A stretch of 64,000 bases of DNA from Candidatus Cybelea septentrionalis. GTDB taxonomy: Bacteria; Vulcanimicrobiota; Vulcanimicrobiia; Vulcanimicrobiales; Vulcanimicrobiaceae. The stretch lies in assembly GCA_003158175.1 (NCBI GenBank), contig PMHJ01000031.1, positions 1 to 64,000 of the forward strand, given 5' to 3'. The position numbers and the translations under genes were made by a program. Shown here piece by piece: positions 25,191 through 33,554 of this stretch (positions are counted from its first letter, which is position 1; every line of letters starts with the position of its first letter). The notes beneath the pieces are model-generated. The model was not told the origin of the DNA, did no database searches, and saw only the letters and a program-made list of their open reading frames with translations.

Positions 25191-26269
25191 ATCGAGTTTG
25201 GCGTTCCGCGGCGTCGGCGCTGCTTGCTGTCGTCACGGGCTGCGGCGGCCAGATGAGTTCCGTGCCGGCCCTCTCGACCGCAGCGACGAGCGGCGCCGCG
25301 CGCTCGCTGCAGCGGTGGCGCAACGATATCGGCCCCCGGTATCAGTGGAACCACAACTATGGCTATTGCGGTGAGGTATCGGAAATCAGCGCCGGCTTGT
25401 ATTACGGTCAATATCTCTCGCAATACGATGCGCGCGCCGCGGCGGACGCCACACCGCAGAACCGTTATCGCAGTCAGTTGCTGCTCGGAGTCAACGCGCT
25501 GCGCGCCGCCGAGAAGATGCACCTCCGCGCGATCGGCCGGAACGGACGATTCAATAGAAGTCCCGATGACTTTCTGGAGTGGGTCAAGGAGAACGTACTG
25601 CTCGGGCGCCCGGTCGCCATCGGAATTTACATGAACCAGTTTCGATTCTACGGCAGCCGCAATCCGAATGCAGGTTCGCCGCAATACGATCATATTGTCC
25701 CGGTCATCGGCATCGGCTCCTACCACTCGCGCGACGAGCCCGGCTATTTTCCCGACGACGTGATCGCGTTCAGCGACAACGGCGAGTGGAGCTCGAGCCG
25801 GCGCGACGCACAATATTATTTTAGCTATGCGTTCTCGGCGTTCCAAAAGACGCGGCGCGAAGCCAACGCTCACGATGGTCCGATCTACTCGCTTACCGAC
25901 GACCACCGTGACTTCGGCATCGCGATCCTCGGCGTGCAAGACGAGGACAAAGAGACACTCCCGGTACGGGTGACCACGAATATCAACTACGAGCATCCGC
26001 AGATCGTGCAGGGGTCGGCCAGGCGTCCTCCGCCGGAGCCTCTGGAGCTAACGATTACGGTTTCGGGACTGACGCAGGGAACGAAATACGACCTCTATCG
26101 TTACAACACGCTCGAGTCGATTCCGAACGGCGCCTTCAACAAGCACGGGTCGAGGGCATACGAAAAGTGGGTGATCGCCGGGCGCGCCGACGGCAAGTTC
26201 GTGATGACCGAAAAGATCATGTCCGACGACGTCGCCGCCTATCGAGCAGTCCCCGCCGGCGCGCCGTAG
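25187..26269 (+). CDS. Lipoprotein with papain/C39-like peptidase features
   Basis: 360-aa exported protein. GTG 25187 gives a signal peptide ending in the lipobox VVTGC. NYGYCGEVSEISAGLYYGQYLSQYDA resembles a cysteine-peptidase helix (Cys followed by a helix), and YDHIVPVIGIGSY supplies a candidate catalytic His, with later NGEW strands. This pattern is of the C39-like superfamily; activity is not proven. A C-terminal beta domain (LELTITVSGLTQGTKYDLYRYN) follows. It overlaps the permease stop by 4 bases, so it is the third gene of the operon with VIT and the permease. Confidence 0.6.
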   Translation: MNRVWRSAASALLAVVTGCGGQMSSVPALSTAATSGAARSLQRWRNDIGPRYQWNHNYGYCGEVSEISAGLYYGQYLSQYDARAAADATPQNRYRSQLLLGVNALRAAEKMHLRAIGRNGRFNRSPDDFLEWVKENVLLGRPVAIGIYMNQFRFYGSRNPNAGSPQYDHIVPVIGIGSYHSRDEPGYFPDDVIAFSDNGEWSSSRRDAQYYFSYAFSAFQKTRREANAHDGPIYSLTDDHRDFGIAILGVQDEDKETLPVRVTTNINYEHPQIVQGSARRPPPEPLELTITVSGLTQGTKYDLYRYNTLESIPNGAFNKHGSRAYEKWVIAGRADGKFVMTEKIMSDDVAAYRAVPAGAP

Positions 26270-26272
26270 TCG

Positions 26273-27772
26273 TTATTCGGGGTCGCCGTGCGAAACCGCC
26301 TCGCGGTGCGTGATAAAATACCGCGCGTCGTGCTGCGACGGAATAACGGTAAAGGAGCGAGGCTTCTGATTGTAGTTGAAGCAGTCGACAATGCTGGTCG
26401 CCCGCTTGTCCGTCGTTCCCAGCGAGCCCAGACCGAAATTGTTCTCGACGTATTTTAGAATGCTGCCGAACTCGTACGGGGTAGCCGCGATATAACCACC
26501 CTGGCTCGATTGACCCAACTTTGCGTATGGCGAGACGACGATCATCGGTACGCGCAATCCGAGGCCGCCCTGGTCGTCGCGGCATTGCGATTTGGAGAGG
26601 CAAGGGGGCGCAGCGTTATCGTAGAGGCCGCCCCAGTCGTCCCATAGGATGACGATCGCCGTCGAGTTCCAGTACGAACTCTGTCCGACGGCGTTCACGA
26701 CGCTGGCGACCCAAGCGGGGCCGTCGTCGACGGGGCCGTCACCGATATGATCGGAGTTTTTATCCTCCGGAATCACCCAAGAAACGGCGGGTAGCGACCC
26801 GCTGGAGATGTCGCCGAAGATGTTGGTCTCCGGCATGGAGACGTTCGTGCCCCACTCGGGACCGTTGCGCACAGGCCAGATCACATCGAACGCATTGAGA
26901 AGGTCGCCTGCGCAGCTAGGGCACTTCGAGTCCACGGTGCAGCCATCCGACTTGCTGAAGCACGGCGTGTAGTATTTCCACGAAACCTTTGCCGCGTCGA
27001 GCAGGTCGCGCAGCGTCTGATAACTGGAACTGCCGTCCGGAAAATCTTTCGTACACGGGGCCGGACCGGCATCCAGCTCCCACTTGAGTGAGGTCGTCAC
27101 GAGATCCGTTTGGCTGTTAGGATTTCCGTCGCAGCCCCAAGGCTCTTGGGTGGGCGTATCGATCATGCTCGCGCCGCTGCCATACGAGCCGTCCAGCGCC
27201 GAACCGCCGCGGATCAAATCTTGATGCGCCGTGAAGCTGCCGCTGCCTTGGGTCTGGAACATTGCGTCGGCGAGCACGTACTGCTCTGCCATATCCCAAT
27301 ACGGAGCGATGTCAGCCGGATTGACGTATTGGTATGGATACAGGCTCGACGGCCCTCCGCTCCAGCTACGGGGGCAATAGTTTTCGGGTTCGTGGTTGAA
27401 CCCGTCCATCTTTCCACCGTCATAGGCTTTAATGAACGAGTAGTAGCAATGGCCGATGTCATGGTTTGGCGACGGCAGCAACGACTGCTCTTTGAGTTGA
27501 ACCCACTCGTCGACCCATTTGCCGCCTTTTTTAATCCTCGCTTTGCCGCGCATGGTGCCGTTGGCTCCCGGAAAACCCGCGAAGAGGTTGTTGAAGGTGC
27601 GGTTCTCCTGAACGATCATGACGACGTGCTCGATTGGCGAGCTTCCCGAGTGCTGCTGAAGGAATGGGCTATTCGGAAGCGCCTGCGGACTGCCGGCGCC
27701 GCCGCATGCTGCCAGAACCGTCGTCGCCACGACGGCAAGGAATGAAAATCGACCAAAGTCTACGACTCTCAT
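26273..27772 (-). CDS. Phospholipase C / acid phosphatase (AcpA-like) lipoprotein
   Basis: 499-aa exported phosphoesterase of the PF04185 type in the alkaline-phosphatase superfamily. A lipobox VLAACGG follows the signal peptide. The metal/nucleophile motif is in IEHVVMIVQENRTFNNLFAGFPG, and later ligands are in AIVILWDDWGGLYDN and LRVPMIVVSPYAK, with SKADGCTV-type Cys pairs likely forming disulphides. It would cleave phosphate esters or phospholipids outside the cytoplasm. It is convergent to the C39-like gene with 3 bases between, and a repeat copy is upstream. Confidence 0.88.
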   Translation of the reverse strand: MRVVDFGRFSFLAVVATTVLAACGGAGSPQALPNSPFLQQHSGSSPIEHVVMIVQENRTFNNLFAGFPGANGTMRGKARIKKGGKWVDEWVQLKEQSLLPSPNHDIGHCYYSFIKAYDGGKMDGFNHEPENYCPRSWSGGPSSLYPYQYVNPADIAPYWDMAEQYVLADAMFQTQGSGSFTAHQDLIRGGSALDGSYGSGASMIDTPTQEPWGCDGNPNSQTDLVTTSLKWELDAGPAPCTKDFPDGSSSYQTLRDLLDAAKVSWKYYTPCFSKSDGCTVDSKCPSCAGDLLNAFDVIWPVRNGPEWGTNVSMPETNIFGDISSGSLPAVSWVIPEDKNSDHIGDGPVDDGPAWVASVVNAVGQSSYWNSTAIVILWDDWGGLYDNAAPPCLSKSQCRDDQGGLGLRVPMIVVSPYAKLGQSSQGGYIAATPYEFGSILKYVENNFGLGSLGTTDKRATSIVDCFNYNQKPRSFTVIPSQHDARYFITHREAVSHGDPE

Positions 27773-27840
27773 AGGCTCCTTCCTAAAGGACGAAGGCTTA
27801 TAGTTTCGACGCCGAGGCGCTTCCGACTTGTTATCTTTTG

Positions 27841-27912
27841 TTATCCTTCGACAGGCTCAGGATCACGCTCGACAAAGCTTGTCCTGAGCGTAGTCCAAGG
27901 GCTCAGGATGAG
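27841..27912. repeat. Intergenic copy of the dispersed palindromic repeat
   Basis: The 193-base gap between the phosphoesterase and the small membrane-protein gene holds two inverted half-copies: CCTTCGACAGGCTCAGGATC (27846-27865) and CTTGTCCTGAGCGTAGTCCA (27879-27898), then GCTCAGGATGAG. The arms can fold into a long hairpin. Nothing else is apparent in the gap. Confidence 0.75.
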
Positions 27913-27965
27913 ATGGCCCAAGCGGGCCGCCGGTTGCGGATTTCGTTTTTTGGGTAATCTGCAGC

Positions 27966-28154
27966 ATGCCTCTGATTGAAATCGTCATCGTGCTGATCGT
28001 CGTCGGGGTTCTCTTGTGGCTGGTCAACACGTACATTCCGATGGCCGGCCCGATCAAATCGCTCTTAAATGCCGTCGTCGTCATCGTTATGGTCGTCTGG
28101 ATCCTCAAGGTTTTCGGCCTCTGGCACTACATCACTCACATTCGCGCCGGATAA
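27966..28154 (+). CDS. Thivi_2564-family small membrane protein
   Basis: 62-aa protein with two membrane helices: IEIVIVLIVVGVLLWLVNTYI and SLLNAVVVIVMVVWILKVFGLW, separated by the short PMAGPIK loop. The family is widespread and of unknown function. The ATG at 27966 follows the repeat region; the stop is 2 bases before the proposed GGT start, so they may be co-transcribed. Conservation of the YIPM.G.IK loop supports a real gene despite the short length. Confidence 0.85.
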   Translation: MPLIEIVIVLIVVGVLLWLVNTYIPMAGPIKSLLNAVVVIVMVVWILKVFGLWHYITHIRAG

Positions 28155-28156
28155 GG

Positions 28157-29686
28157 CTGCTCGGCACCCTTCTCGCGGCGCTCCTGACCGGCGCGACGGC
28201 GCGTCACGCGATGGTCGCAACCGCGCACCACGACGCCACGCAGGCCGGCGTTAGCATCTTGCGCGCCGGCGGTAATGCGGTGGACGCCGCGATTGCCGTC
28301 GCCTACGCGCTCGCGGTGGTCGACCCGTGCTGCGGGAACATCGGCGGCGGTGGTTTCATGTTGATTCGCCTGCGCGACGGGCGCGAGCGCTTTCTCGACT
28401 TTCGCGAGACGGCGCCGCTGCGCGCTACCCCCGCGATGTTTCTCGACCGCTACGGCAACGTTCGGACGCAAGCGTCCCGCAAGGGTTGGCTGGCGGTCGG
28501 CGTACCCGGAACGGTGGCGGGAATGGAGACGGCGCGACGCGAGTTCGCAACGATGTCGAGGCCGCGTTTGATGGCGCCCGCCATCGCGCTCGCCGATCAG
28601 TTTAATCCGCAGCTCGCTCGCACACTTTCGCTCATCGCAAATGACGGCTCCGATGCGTTCTATCGCGGACCGATTGCGCTTGCGATCGTACGGGCAAGCA
28701 ACGCACACGGCGGCATTCTCGCGCTGCGTGATTTTTCGGAGTATCGGGTTGAAGAGCCGCAGCCGATTCACTGCACGTTCGGCGGCTACGACCTCATCTC
28801 GGCGCCCCCGCCCAGCTCGGGCGGCGTGACGCTCTGCGAGATCCTCAATATTCTGGCGCCGTATCCGCTGCAGGCCTGGGGCTGGCACGACCTGCGCTTC
28901 CTGCACTATGCGACCGAGGCCGAGCGGCGCGCCTTTGCGGATCGGAACGCCTATCTCGGTGATCCCGATTTCGTTTCGAATCCGGTGACGCAACTGCTCG
29001 CCCCGTCGTATGCCGCCAAACTGCGCTCGGAGTTTTTGCCGGACCGCGCGACGCCTTCAAGTGAGGTGCGTCCCGGACTCGGCGCGGTGGCGAAGGAAGG
29101 AGAAGACACGACGCATTACTCGATCGTCGATCGTTGGGGAAACGCGGTCGCCGTCACCTACACGCTCAACGACTCGTTCGGCGCCGGCGTCGTCGCGGGC
29201 GAGACCGGGTTTCTCTTGAACGACGAGATGGATGACTTTACGTCCAAACCAGGTGTAGCGAATATGTACGGGCTCGTGCAGGGCGAGCGCAACGCGATCG
29301 AGCCGGGCAAACGGCCGCTCTCGTCGATGACGCCGACGATCGTGACACAGCGCGGCATGCTGAGGATGGTCACCGGCAGCCCCGGCGGCCCTCGGATCGT
29401 TACGACGACGCTCGAGACGCTGCTCGACGTACTCGAATATGGCATGAGCGCGCAGACTGCGGTCGACGCGCCTCGCACGCACATGCAGTGGCTGCCCGAC
29501 GAGCTGGAGTATGAGCCGGGCGCTTTCAATGTCGAGACGGCGCGCGCGTTGCAGCAAATGGGATATGCGCTAAACGAAGTCCCGAAATGGGGCTCAGCGC
29601 AGGCGGTTGTTGTAAACCCCCAGACCGGCTTGCTCGAAGGCGGCAGCGACCGGCGCACTCCGGCGGGGTCCGCCGCCGGGTATTGA
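28157..29686 (+). CDS. ggt: Gamma-glutamyltransferase
   Basis: About 509-aa Ntn-hydrolase that transfers or hydrolyses the gamma-glutamyl group of glutathione in the periplasm. The N-terminal signal-like LLGTLLAALLTGATA precedes the family opening MVATAHHDATQAGVSILRAGGNAVDAAIA. The autocatalytic Thr is in EDTTHYSIVD (about residue 318). GFLLNDEMDDF, PLSSMTPTIV and TGSPGG are the substrate motifs. The start is uncertain: CTG 28157 is proposed because no ATG/GTG precedes the signal, and ATG 28211 would remove it. Confidence 0.88.
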   Translation: MLGTLLAALLTGATARHAMVATAHHDATQAGVSILRAGGNAVDAAIAVAYALAVVDPCCGNIGGGGFMLIRLRDGRERFLDFRETAPLRATPAMFLDRYGNVRTQASRKGWLAVGVPGTVAGMETARREFATMSRPRLMAPAIALADQFNPQLARTLSLIANDGSDAFYRGPIALAIVRASNAHGGILALRDFSEYRVEEPQPIHCTFGGYDLISAPPPSSGGVTLCEILNILAPYPLQAWGWHDLRFLHYATEAERRAFADRNAYLGDPDFVSNPVTQLLAPSYAAKLRSEFLPDRATPSSEVRPGLGAVAKEGEDTTHYSIVDRWGNAVAVTYTLNDSFGAGVVAGETGFLLNDEMDDFTSKPGVANMYGLVQGERNAIEPGKRPLSSMTPTIVTQRGMLRMVTGSPGGPRIVTTTLETLLDVLEYGMSAQTAVDAPRTHMQWLPDELEYEPGAFNVETARALQQMGYALNEVPKWGSAQAVVVNPQTGLLEGGSDRRTPAGSAAGY

Positions 29687-29741
29687 GGCCCGGTATTGAG
29701 AAGGACGGGTGAGAACCTTTTTCGTCGGATAGGAGAAACGG

Positions 29742-30710
29742 ATGAAACGTGGTCTCGTTCTTATAAGCACTCTCGTAGCGGTTGCGTTCTTTCTAGCGTC
29801 TTCGCCCTTCGCAGCGGCGGCCCCGAGCGGTTTAGCTTGGGATTCGGTTTCGAAGCTGTCGATGACCACCGACCCGTCTGCGCTACAGCCGGGCTCGTTC
29901 GAGGACGACTATTCCGCCGCGGCATCGGCACAGCCGCCGGCTCAGGGAGGTGGGGGACTCTTAGGCCACTTCAAGCAGCAAATCGCGATGGCCCAGAATG
30001 CGCAGCAGATGATGCAGAGCGGTATGGCGGAGAAGCACTACGTCGCCGGTTCGAAAGAGCGCACCGACATGGTCACGGTGCAGACTGCAATAATTACGGA
30101 CTGCGTGGCGCGCACGATTACCACGCTGAATCTTCGCAACAAGACCTATCGTGTGGTCTCGATGGACCAGCCGAGTGCCCCGGCTTCGGGCGGAGGCAGC
30201 ACCGGCGGATCGATGCCGAAGGACGACGGCTCGAAAATCGCTATCGTCGTTGCCAATAGCGTACTCGGTGCACGCGCGGTGGGAGGCGAGCAGACCAACG
30301 GCTACCGCTCCGACATGACGTTCACCGAAACGAAGCCGACCGGCGAATCGAATACGCAGAACGCGAACTTAATCGGGTACTACACGGCTTTCACACAGCC
30401 GTTCCCTCACTGCTCCGGGAGCGGCGCGTGGTCCGGCGATTCGATGTCGCCAGCTCAGGGCTTGGCGATGATGGCCGCCGCCTCAAAGATGATGCGGGAG
30501 CTGGCGACCGCCGGACTCGACAAACGGTTTACCCTCAAGCAGAGTGGGCCGGCGTTGCCGTTCGTCAACTTCTCGATGTACCAAGCCATCACGTTTACCG
30601 CGAAGAACGGCCAGGGCGCGGCCTTCGTCACCGAGCGCGGGCACGTTCACCCGGTCGACGCAAACGATCCGGCCTTCAGCATTCCCAGCGACTTCACGAA
30701 GGAGCAGTAA
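29742..30710 (+). CDS. Secreted protein of unknown function
   Basis: 322-aa protein with a clear signal peptide (MKRGLVLISTLVAVAFFLASSPFAAAA) and an AGGAG ribosome site at the right distance from ATG 29742. The mature part has a Gln/Met-rich helix (FKQQIAMAQNAQQMMQSGM), a repeating beta strand pattern (ERTDMVTVQTAIITDCVARTITTLNLRNKTYRVVS) and a Gly/Ser-rich linker around residue 150. I recognise no named family, though the strand pattern resembles DUF4412-type lipid-binding folds. It is convergent with the PYROXD2-like gene, stop next to stop. Confidence 0.65.
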   Translation: MKRGLVLISTLVAVAFFLASSPFAAAAPSGLAWDSVSKLSMTTDPSALQPGSFEDDYSAAASAQPPAQGGGGLLGHFKQQIAMAQNAQQMMQSGMAEKHYVAGSKERTDMVTVQTAIITDCVARTITTLNLRNKTYRVVSMDQPSAPASGGGSTGGSMPKDDGSKIAIVVANSVLGARAVGGEQTNGYRSDMTFTETKPTGESNTQNANLIGYYTAFTQPFPHCSGSGAWSGDSMSPAQGLAMMAAASKMMRELATAGLDKRFTLKQSGPALPFVNFSMYQAITFTAKNGQGAAFVTERGHVHPVDANDPAFSIPSDFTKEQ

Positions 30711-32300
30711 CTAGACTTTCCCTCGCAGCATGACGCGTGCGGCATTCCAGCCGGCCGCGCCCATCACGCCCCCGCCGGGATGCGCGGCCGCGCCGCAGAG
30801 ATAGAGCCCGCGAATCGGCGTCGTGTAGTCTGCAAAACCGGGAACGGGGCGAAACGCGAAGAGCTGATGCAGCGGCATCGCCCCTTGAAAGATGCTGCCG
30901 CCCGTGAGGCCGAACGTCGCTTCGAGATCCACGGGCGTGAGGATCTGACGGTCGATCACGGAGTCCTTGAACCCCGGCGCGTAACGTTCGACGACGTCAA
31001 AACAACGATCGGCATACTCGTTGCGCAGCGCGTCCGTCCACGGACCTTGCGCGAGGCGATACGGCGCGTACTGCGTAAACATCGACATTAGGTGCTTGCC
31101 CGGCGGCGCGACGGTCGAGTCGAGCGAGGACGGCATCGTGCACTCAACGACCGGCTCGCGCGAAAATCCGCCGTACTTCGCGTCGTCGTACGCGCGCTCG
31201 ATGAAGTCTTGGTCCGGGCAGAGATGCACGGTGCCGAAGTGTTGGGGACCAGGCTCGTGGCCTGGCAACGCGGTAAAGCTAGGCAGTCGCTCGAGTGCGA
31301 CGTTGATTTTACACGACGCGCTGCTGTACGAAATGCGAGCGACGGCATCGCGAAAGTCGTGCGGCAGCTCGGCCGGCTCGAGCAGCTGCTCGAAGGTTAC
31401 GTGGCAATCCACGCCGCTTGCAACGCGCTTGGCGTGAAACTCGTCGCCGTTCGTGAGTGCGACTCCGGTGACGCGACCGTCGCGGGTAAGAATACGCGCG
31501 ACTTCGGCCTCGGTCTTGATTTCCACGCCGAGCGCTCGCGCGGCGCTCGCGAGCGCCTGCGTCAGGCCGCCCATGCCGCCGCGCACATAACTCCAAACTC
31601 CTCGCTTGCCGTTCGTCTCGCCCATGACGTGATGAAAGAGGACGTAGGCGGTGCCCGGCATCGAGGGCGCCATAAACGCGCCGATGATCGCGTCGGTTGC
31701 GATCGTTCCTTTGAGCTCCTCCGATTCGAACCATCGGTCGAGTATCGGACGTGCCGCTCCTGTGAGAACTTCGATCGCTTCGCTCATTCCCGGTCCAAGT
31801 CGCTGCAGCGCGCGGCCCATCTTACCGGCCTCGAGCAGTTGACCGATATTCGGGCGAAGGACGTTGGGCGGAATCTGCGTGAGCGTCGGCTCGACGACCG
31901 ACGCGACGCGTTCGAGCATCGCCTCGTAGCGCGGATAGCTTTGAGCGTCGCGGGGACTGAACTTCGCGATTTCCTCGACGTCGCGCGCCGTGCCGGTTCC
32001 GAGCACCAGATAGCGACCGTCTAAGAAAGGTGAAAACGACGCCGGATTGCGCTCGATCGCTTCGAACCCGTACTCGTTCAAACGCAGATCCGCAATGATT
32101 TCGGGGCGGAAGAGGCTGTTCACGTAGGCTGCCGTCGAGACCTTGAAGCCGGGGAAGATTTCTTCGGTTACGCACGCGCCGCCGACGATATAGCGACGTT
32201 CGAGCACGAGAACGCGCCACTTCGCGCGAGCGAGATAGCACGCGGTCACGAGGCCGTTGTGGCCGCCGCCGATGACGATGGCGTCGTACGCCGGCTTCAA
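30711..32300 (-). CDS. PYROXD2/phytoene-desaturase-like FAD oxidoreductase
   Basis: 529-aa flavin-dependent amine-oxidase/CrtI-superfamily protein. The FAD-binding motif IVIGGGHNGLVTACYLARAKWRVLVLERR opens it, followed by GGACVTEEIFPGFKVSTAAYVNSLFRPEI, which is diagnostic of the PYROXD2 subgroup. The C-terminal FAD motif is GLYLCGAAAHPGGGVMGAAGWNAA. TTG 32300 is the start where homology begins; the frame stays open further upstream without similarity. It starts 14 bases after the Rieske gene stop and is probably co-transcribed with it. Substrate unknown; carotenoid desaturation is unlikely since no other crt gene is present. Confidence 0.85.
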   Translation of the reverse strand: MKPAYDAIVIGGGHNGLVTACYLARAKWRVLVLERRYIVGGACVTEEIFPGFKVSTAAYVNSLFRPEIIADLRLNEYGFEAIERNPASFSPFLDGRYLVLGTGTARDVEEIAKFSPRDAQSYPRYEAMLERVASVVEPTLTQIPPNVLRPNIGQLLEAGKMGRALQRLGPGMSEAIEVLTGAARPILDRWFESEELKGTIATDAIIGAFMAPSMPGTAYVLFHHVMGETNGKRGVWSYVRGGMGGLTQALASAARALGVEIKTEAEVARILTRDGRVTGVALTNGDEFHAKRVASGVDCHVTFEQLLEPAELPHDFRDAVARISYSSASCKINVALERLPSFTALPGHEPGPQHFGTVHLCPDQDFIERAYDDAKYGGFSREPVVECTMPSSLDSTVAPPGKHLMSMFTQYAPYRLAQGPWTDALRNEYADRCFDVVERYAPGFKDSVIDRQILTPVDLEATFGLTGGSIFQGAMPLHQLFAFRPVPGFADYTTPIRGLYLCGAAAHPGGGVMGAAGWNAARVMLRGKV

Positions 32301-32314
32301 ACGTTCACCGGCTC

Positions 32315-33490
32315 TTAAGCTCCCATGATCGAAAGGTAGTGGCGGTCGAAAGCGCTGAGCAAACCTTCGGCGTTCGAGTACGGCCCGGGCGAATACGCGC
32401 GCGAGTTCAAGCCCCGCTGTGTCAGCTCGTTGACGTGCCAATCTTGGCGATTCGTCAGGTCCCAAAACTCCACGACGTCGGTCGGATCGAAATCCGGCTT
32501 CGCCATCGCGTTCGGATCGAAAAGCCACGCGCAGACGACCTTCGTGAGATCGGCTGCCAGCGGCTTGCAGTAGTGCACCATCGCGTAGTCGGGATGGAGG
32601 CTCAGCAGCAGCGAGGGAAAGATCGTATAGTAGTAGACCCGATCGAGATCGTCGCCGCCGACGCTTCCCAACGGCTCGCGCGAACTCCGCCCGCTCGTCG
32701 TAAGACTTGTCCCGTGCTGGCGCAACTCGGAATACCCGCCCAGGAACGCTCCTTCCGAAAGGTCGTTATGTCCGCTATCCGAGGGCGAGAGCTTGTCGAG
32801 CTGCGGATGGACGAGCGGACAGTGGTAGCACTCCGAATAGTTGAGAAAGACGAGTTTCCAGTTGCACGCAAGCTCGTAGGTGATGCTTCGCGCCGTTTGC
32901 AGATTCTCGACGTTCCAACGCGAGAACCGCCCGATCAACGGCGCAAAAACTCGCTCGAACGTATCCTGACCCGGTCGCGTGTCATCCTGATTTGAGCTCC
33001 CATTGTCATCCTGAGCTTGTCGAAGGATGAGTGACGGTCTCAGGTTGATAAAAATGAAGCCTTCCCAAAGCGCGACCCTGGCTTCTTTGAGGGGATACCC
33101 GGCCGGGTCGAATCCCGGAACCTCCGCCATGTTGCGCGCAACCTTCAGCTTTCCGTCGAGCGCGTACGTCCAGGCGTGATACGGGCACTGGATCGATCCC
33201 GTAAAATGGCCTGACTCTTCGCTACAGAGACGCGTGCCCCGGTGGCGGCAGACGTTGTAGAACGCATGCACCGTGCCGCCGGCGTCGCGCGTGACGATCA
33301 GGCTTTCTCCGGCACGCTCTACCGTAAAGAAATCGCCCGCGCGCGGCAGCGATTCTTCGCGCCCGACGCAGAGCCACTCGGAGCGGAAGATTCGCTCCTG
33401 TTCCTGGGCAAACACGTCGGGCGAGATGTACCACGCGGCGGGCAGCGTCTTGGCGCCGGCGCCGACGCTCGGCCTTGCAAATATCTCCAT
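32315..33490 (-). CDS. Rieske non-heme iron oxygenase alpha subunit (GbcA/CntA-like)
   Basis: 391-aa oxygenase. The Rieske cluster ligands are C81/H83 (NVCRHRG) and C102/H105 (QCPYHAW). The mononuclear Fe site is in LNYSECYHCPLVHPQL (His223, His228), with the electron-bridge Glu220. The layout matches quaternary-amine oxygenases such as glycine-betaine or carnitine monooxygenase, rather than ring-hydroxylating enzymes. Residues about 153-176 are an in-frame copy of the dispersed repeat, inserted between the Rieske and catalytic domains. A reductase partner is not in the window. It is divergent from the sarcosine-oxidase-like gene. Confidence 0.87.
   Translation of the reverse strand: MEIFARPSVGAGAKTLPAAWYISPDVFAQEQERIFRSEWLCVGREESLPRAGDFFTVERAGESLIVTRDAGGTVHAFYNVCRHRGTRLCSEESGHFTGSIQCPYHAWTYALDGKLKVARNMAEVPGFDPAGYPLKEARVALWEGFIFINLRPSLILRQAQDDNGSSNQDDTRPGQDTFERVFAPLIGRFSRWNVENLQTARSITYELACNWKLVFLNYSECYHCPLVHPQLDKLSPSDSGHNDLSEGAFLGGYSELRQHGTSLTTSGRSSREPLGSVGGDDLDRVYYYTIFPSLLLSLHPDYAMVHYCKPLAADLTKVVCAWLFDPNAMAKPDFDPTDVVEFWDLTNRQDWHVNELTQRGLNSRAYSPGPYSNAEGLLSAFDRHYLSIMGA
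32961..33042. repeat. Dispersed palindromic repeat inside the Rieske oxygenase coding sequence
   Basis: CTGAGCTTGTCGAAGG (33011-33026) differs by one base from the core at 24531. On the coding (minus) strand it continues as TCAGGATGACAATG, then a second AATCAGGATGACACG and GGTCAGGATACG, so the unit is partially repeated. Length keeps the reading frame. Confidence 0.75.
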
Positions 33491-33554
33491 TGCGGTTTGC
33501 TCACTTTCTCAGAGCGGTGACGGAATCCGCTGTTGGCCATTGAAGGCGTATGGA

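Noticed and set aside
28016-28156. Longer GGT start at 28016
   Set aside because: It would overlap nearly the whole small membrane-protein gene and the added residues are not a signal peptide.
33273-33554. Longer start for the sarcosine-oxidase-like gene
   Set aside because: It would run antisense into the Rieske gene; homology begins at 33555.
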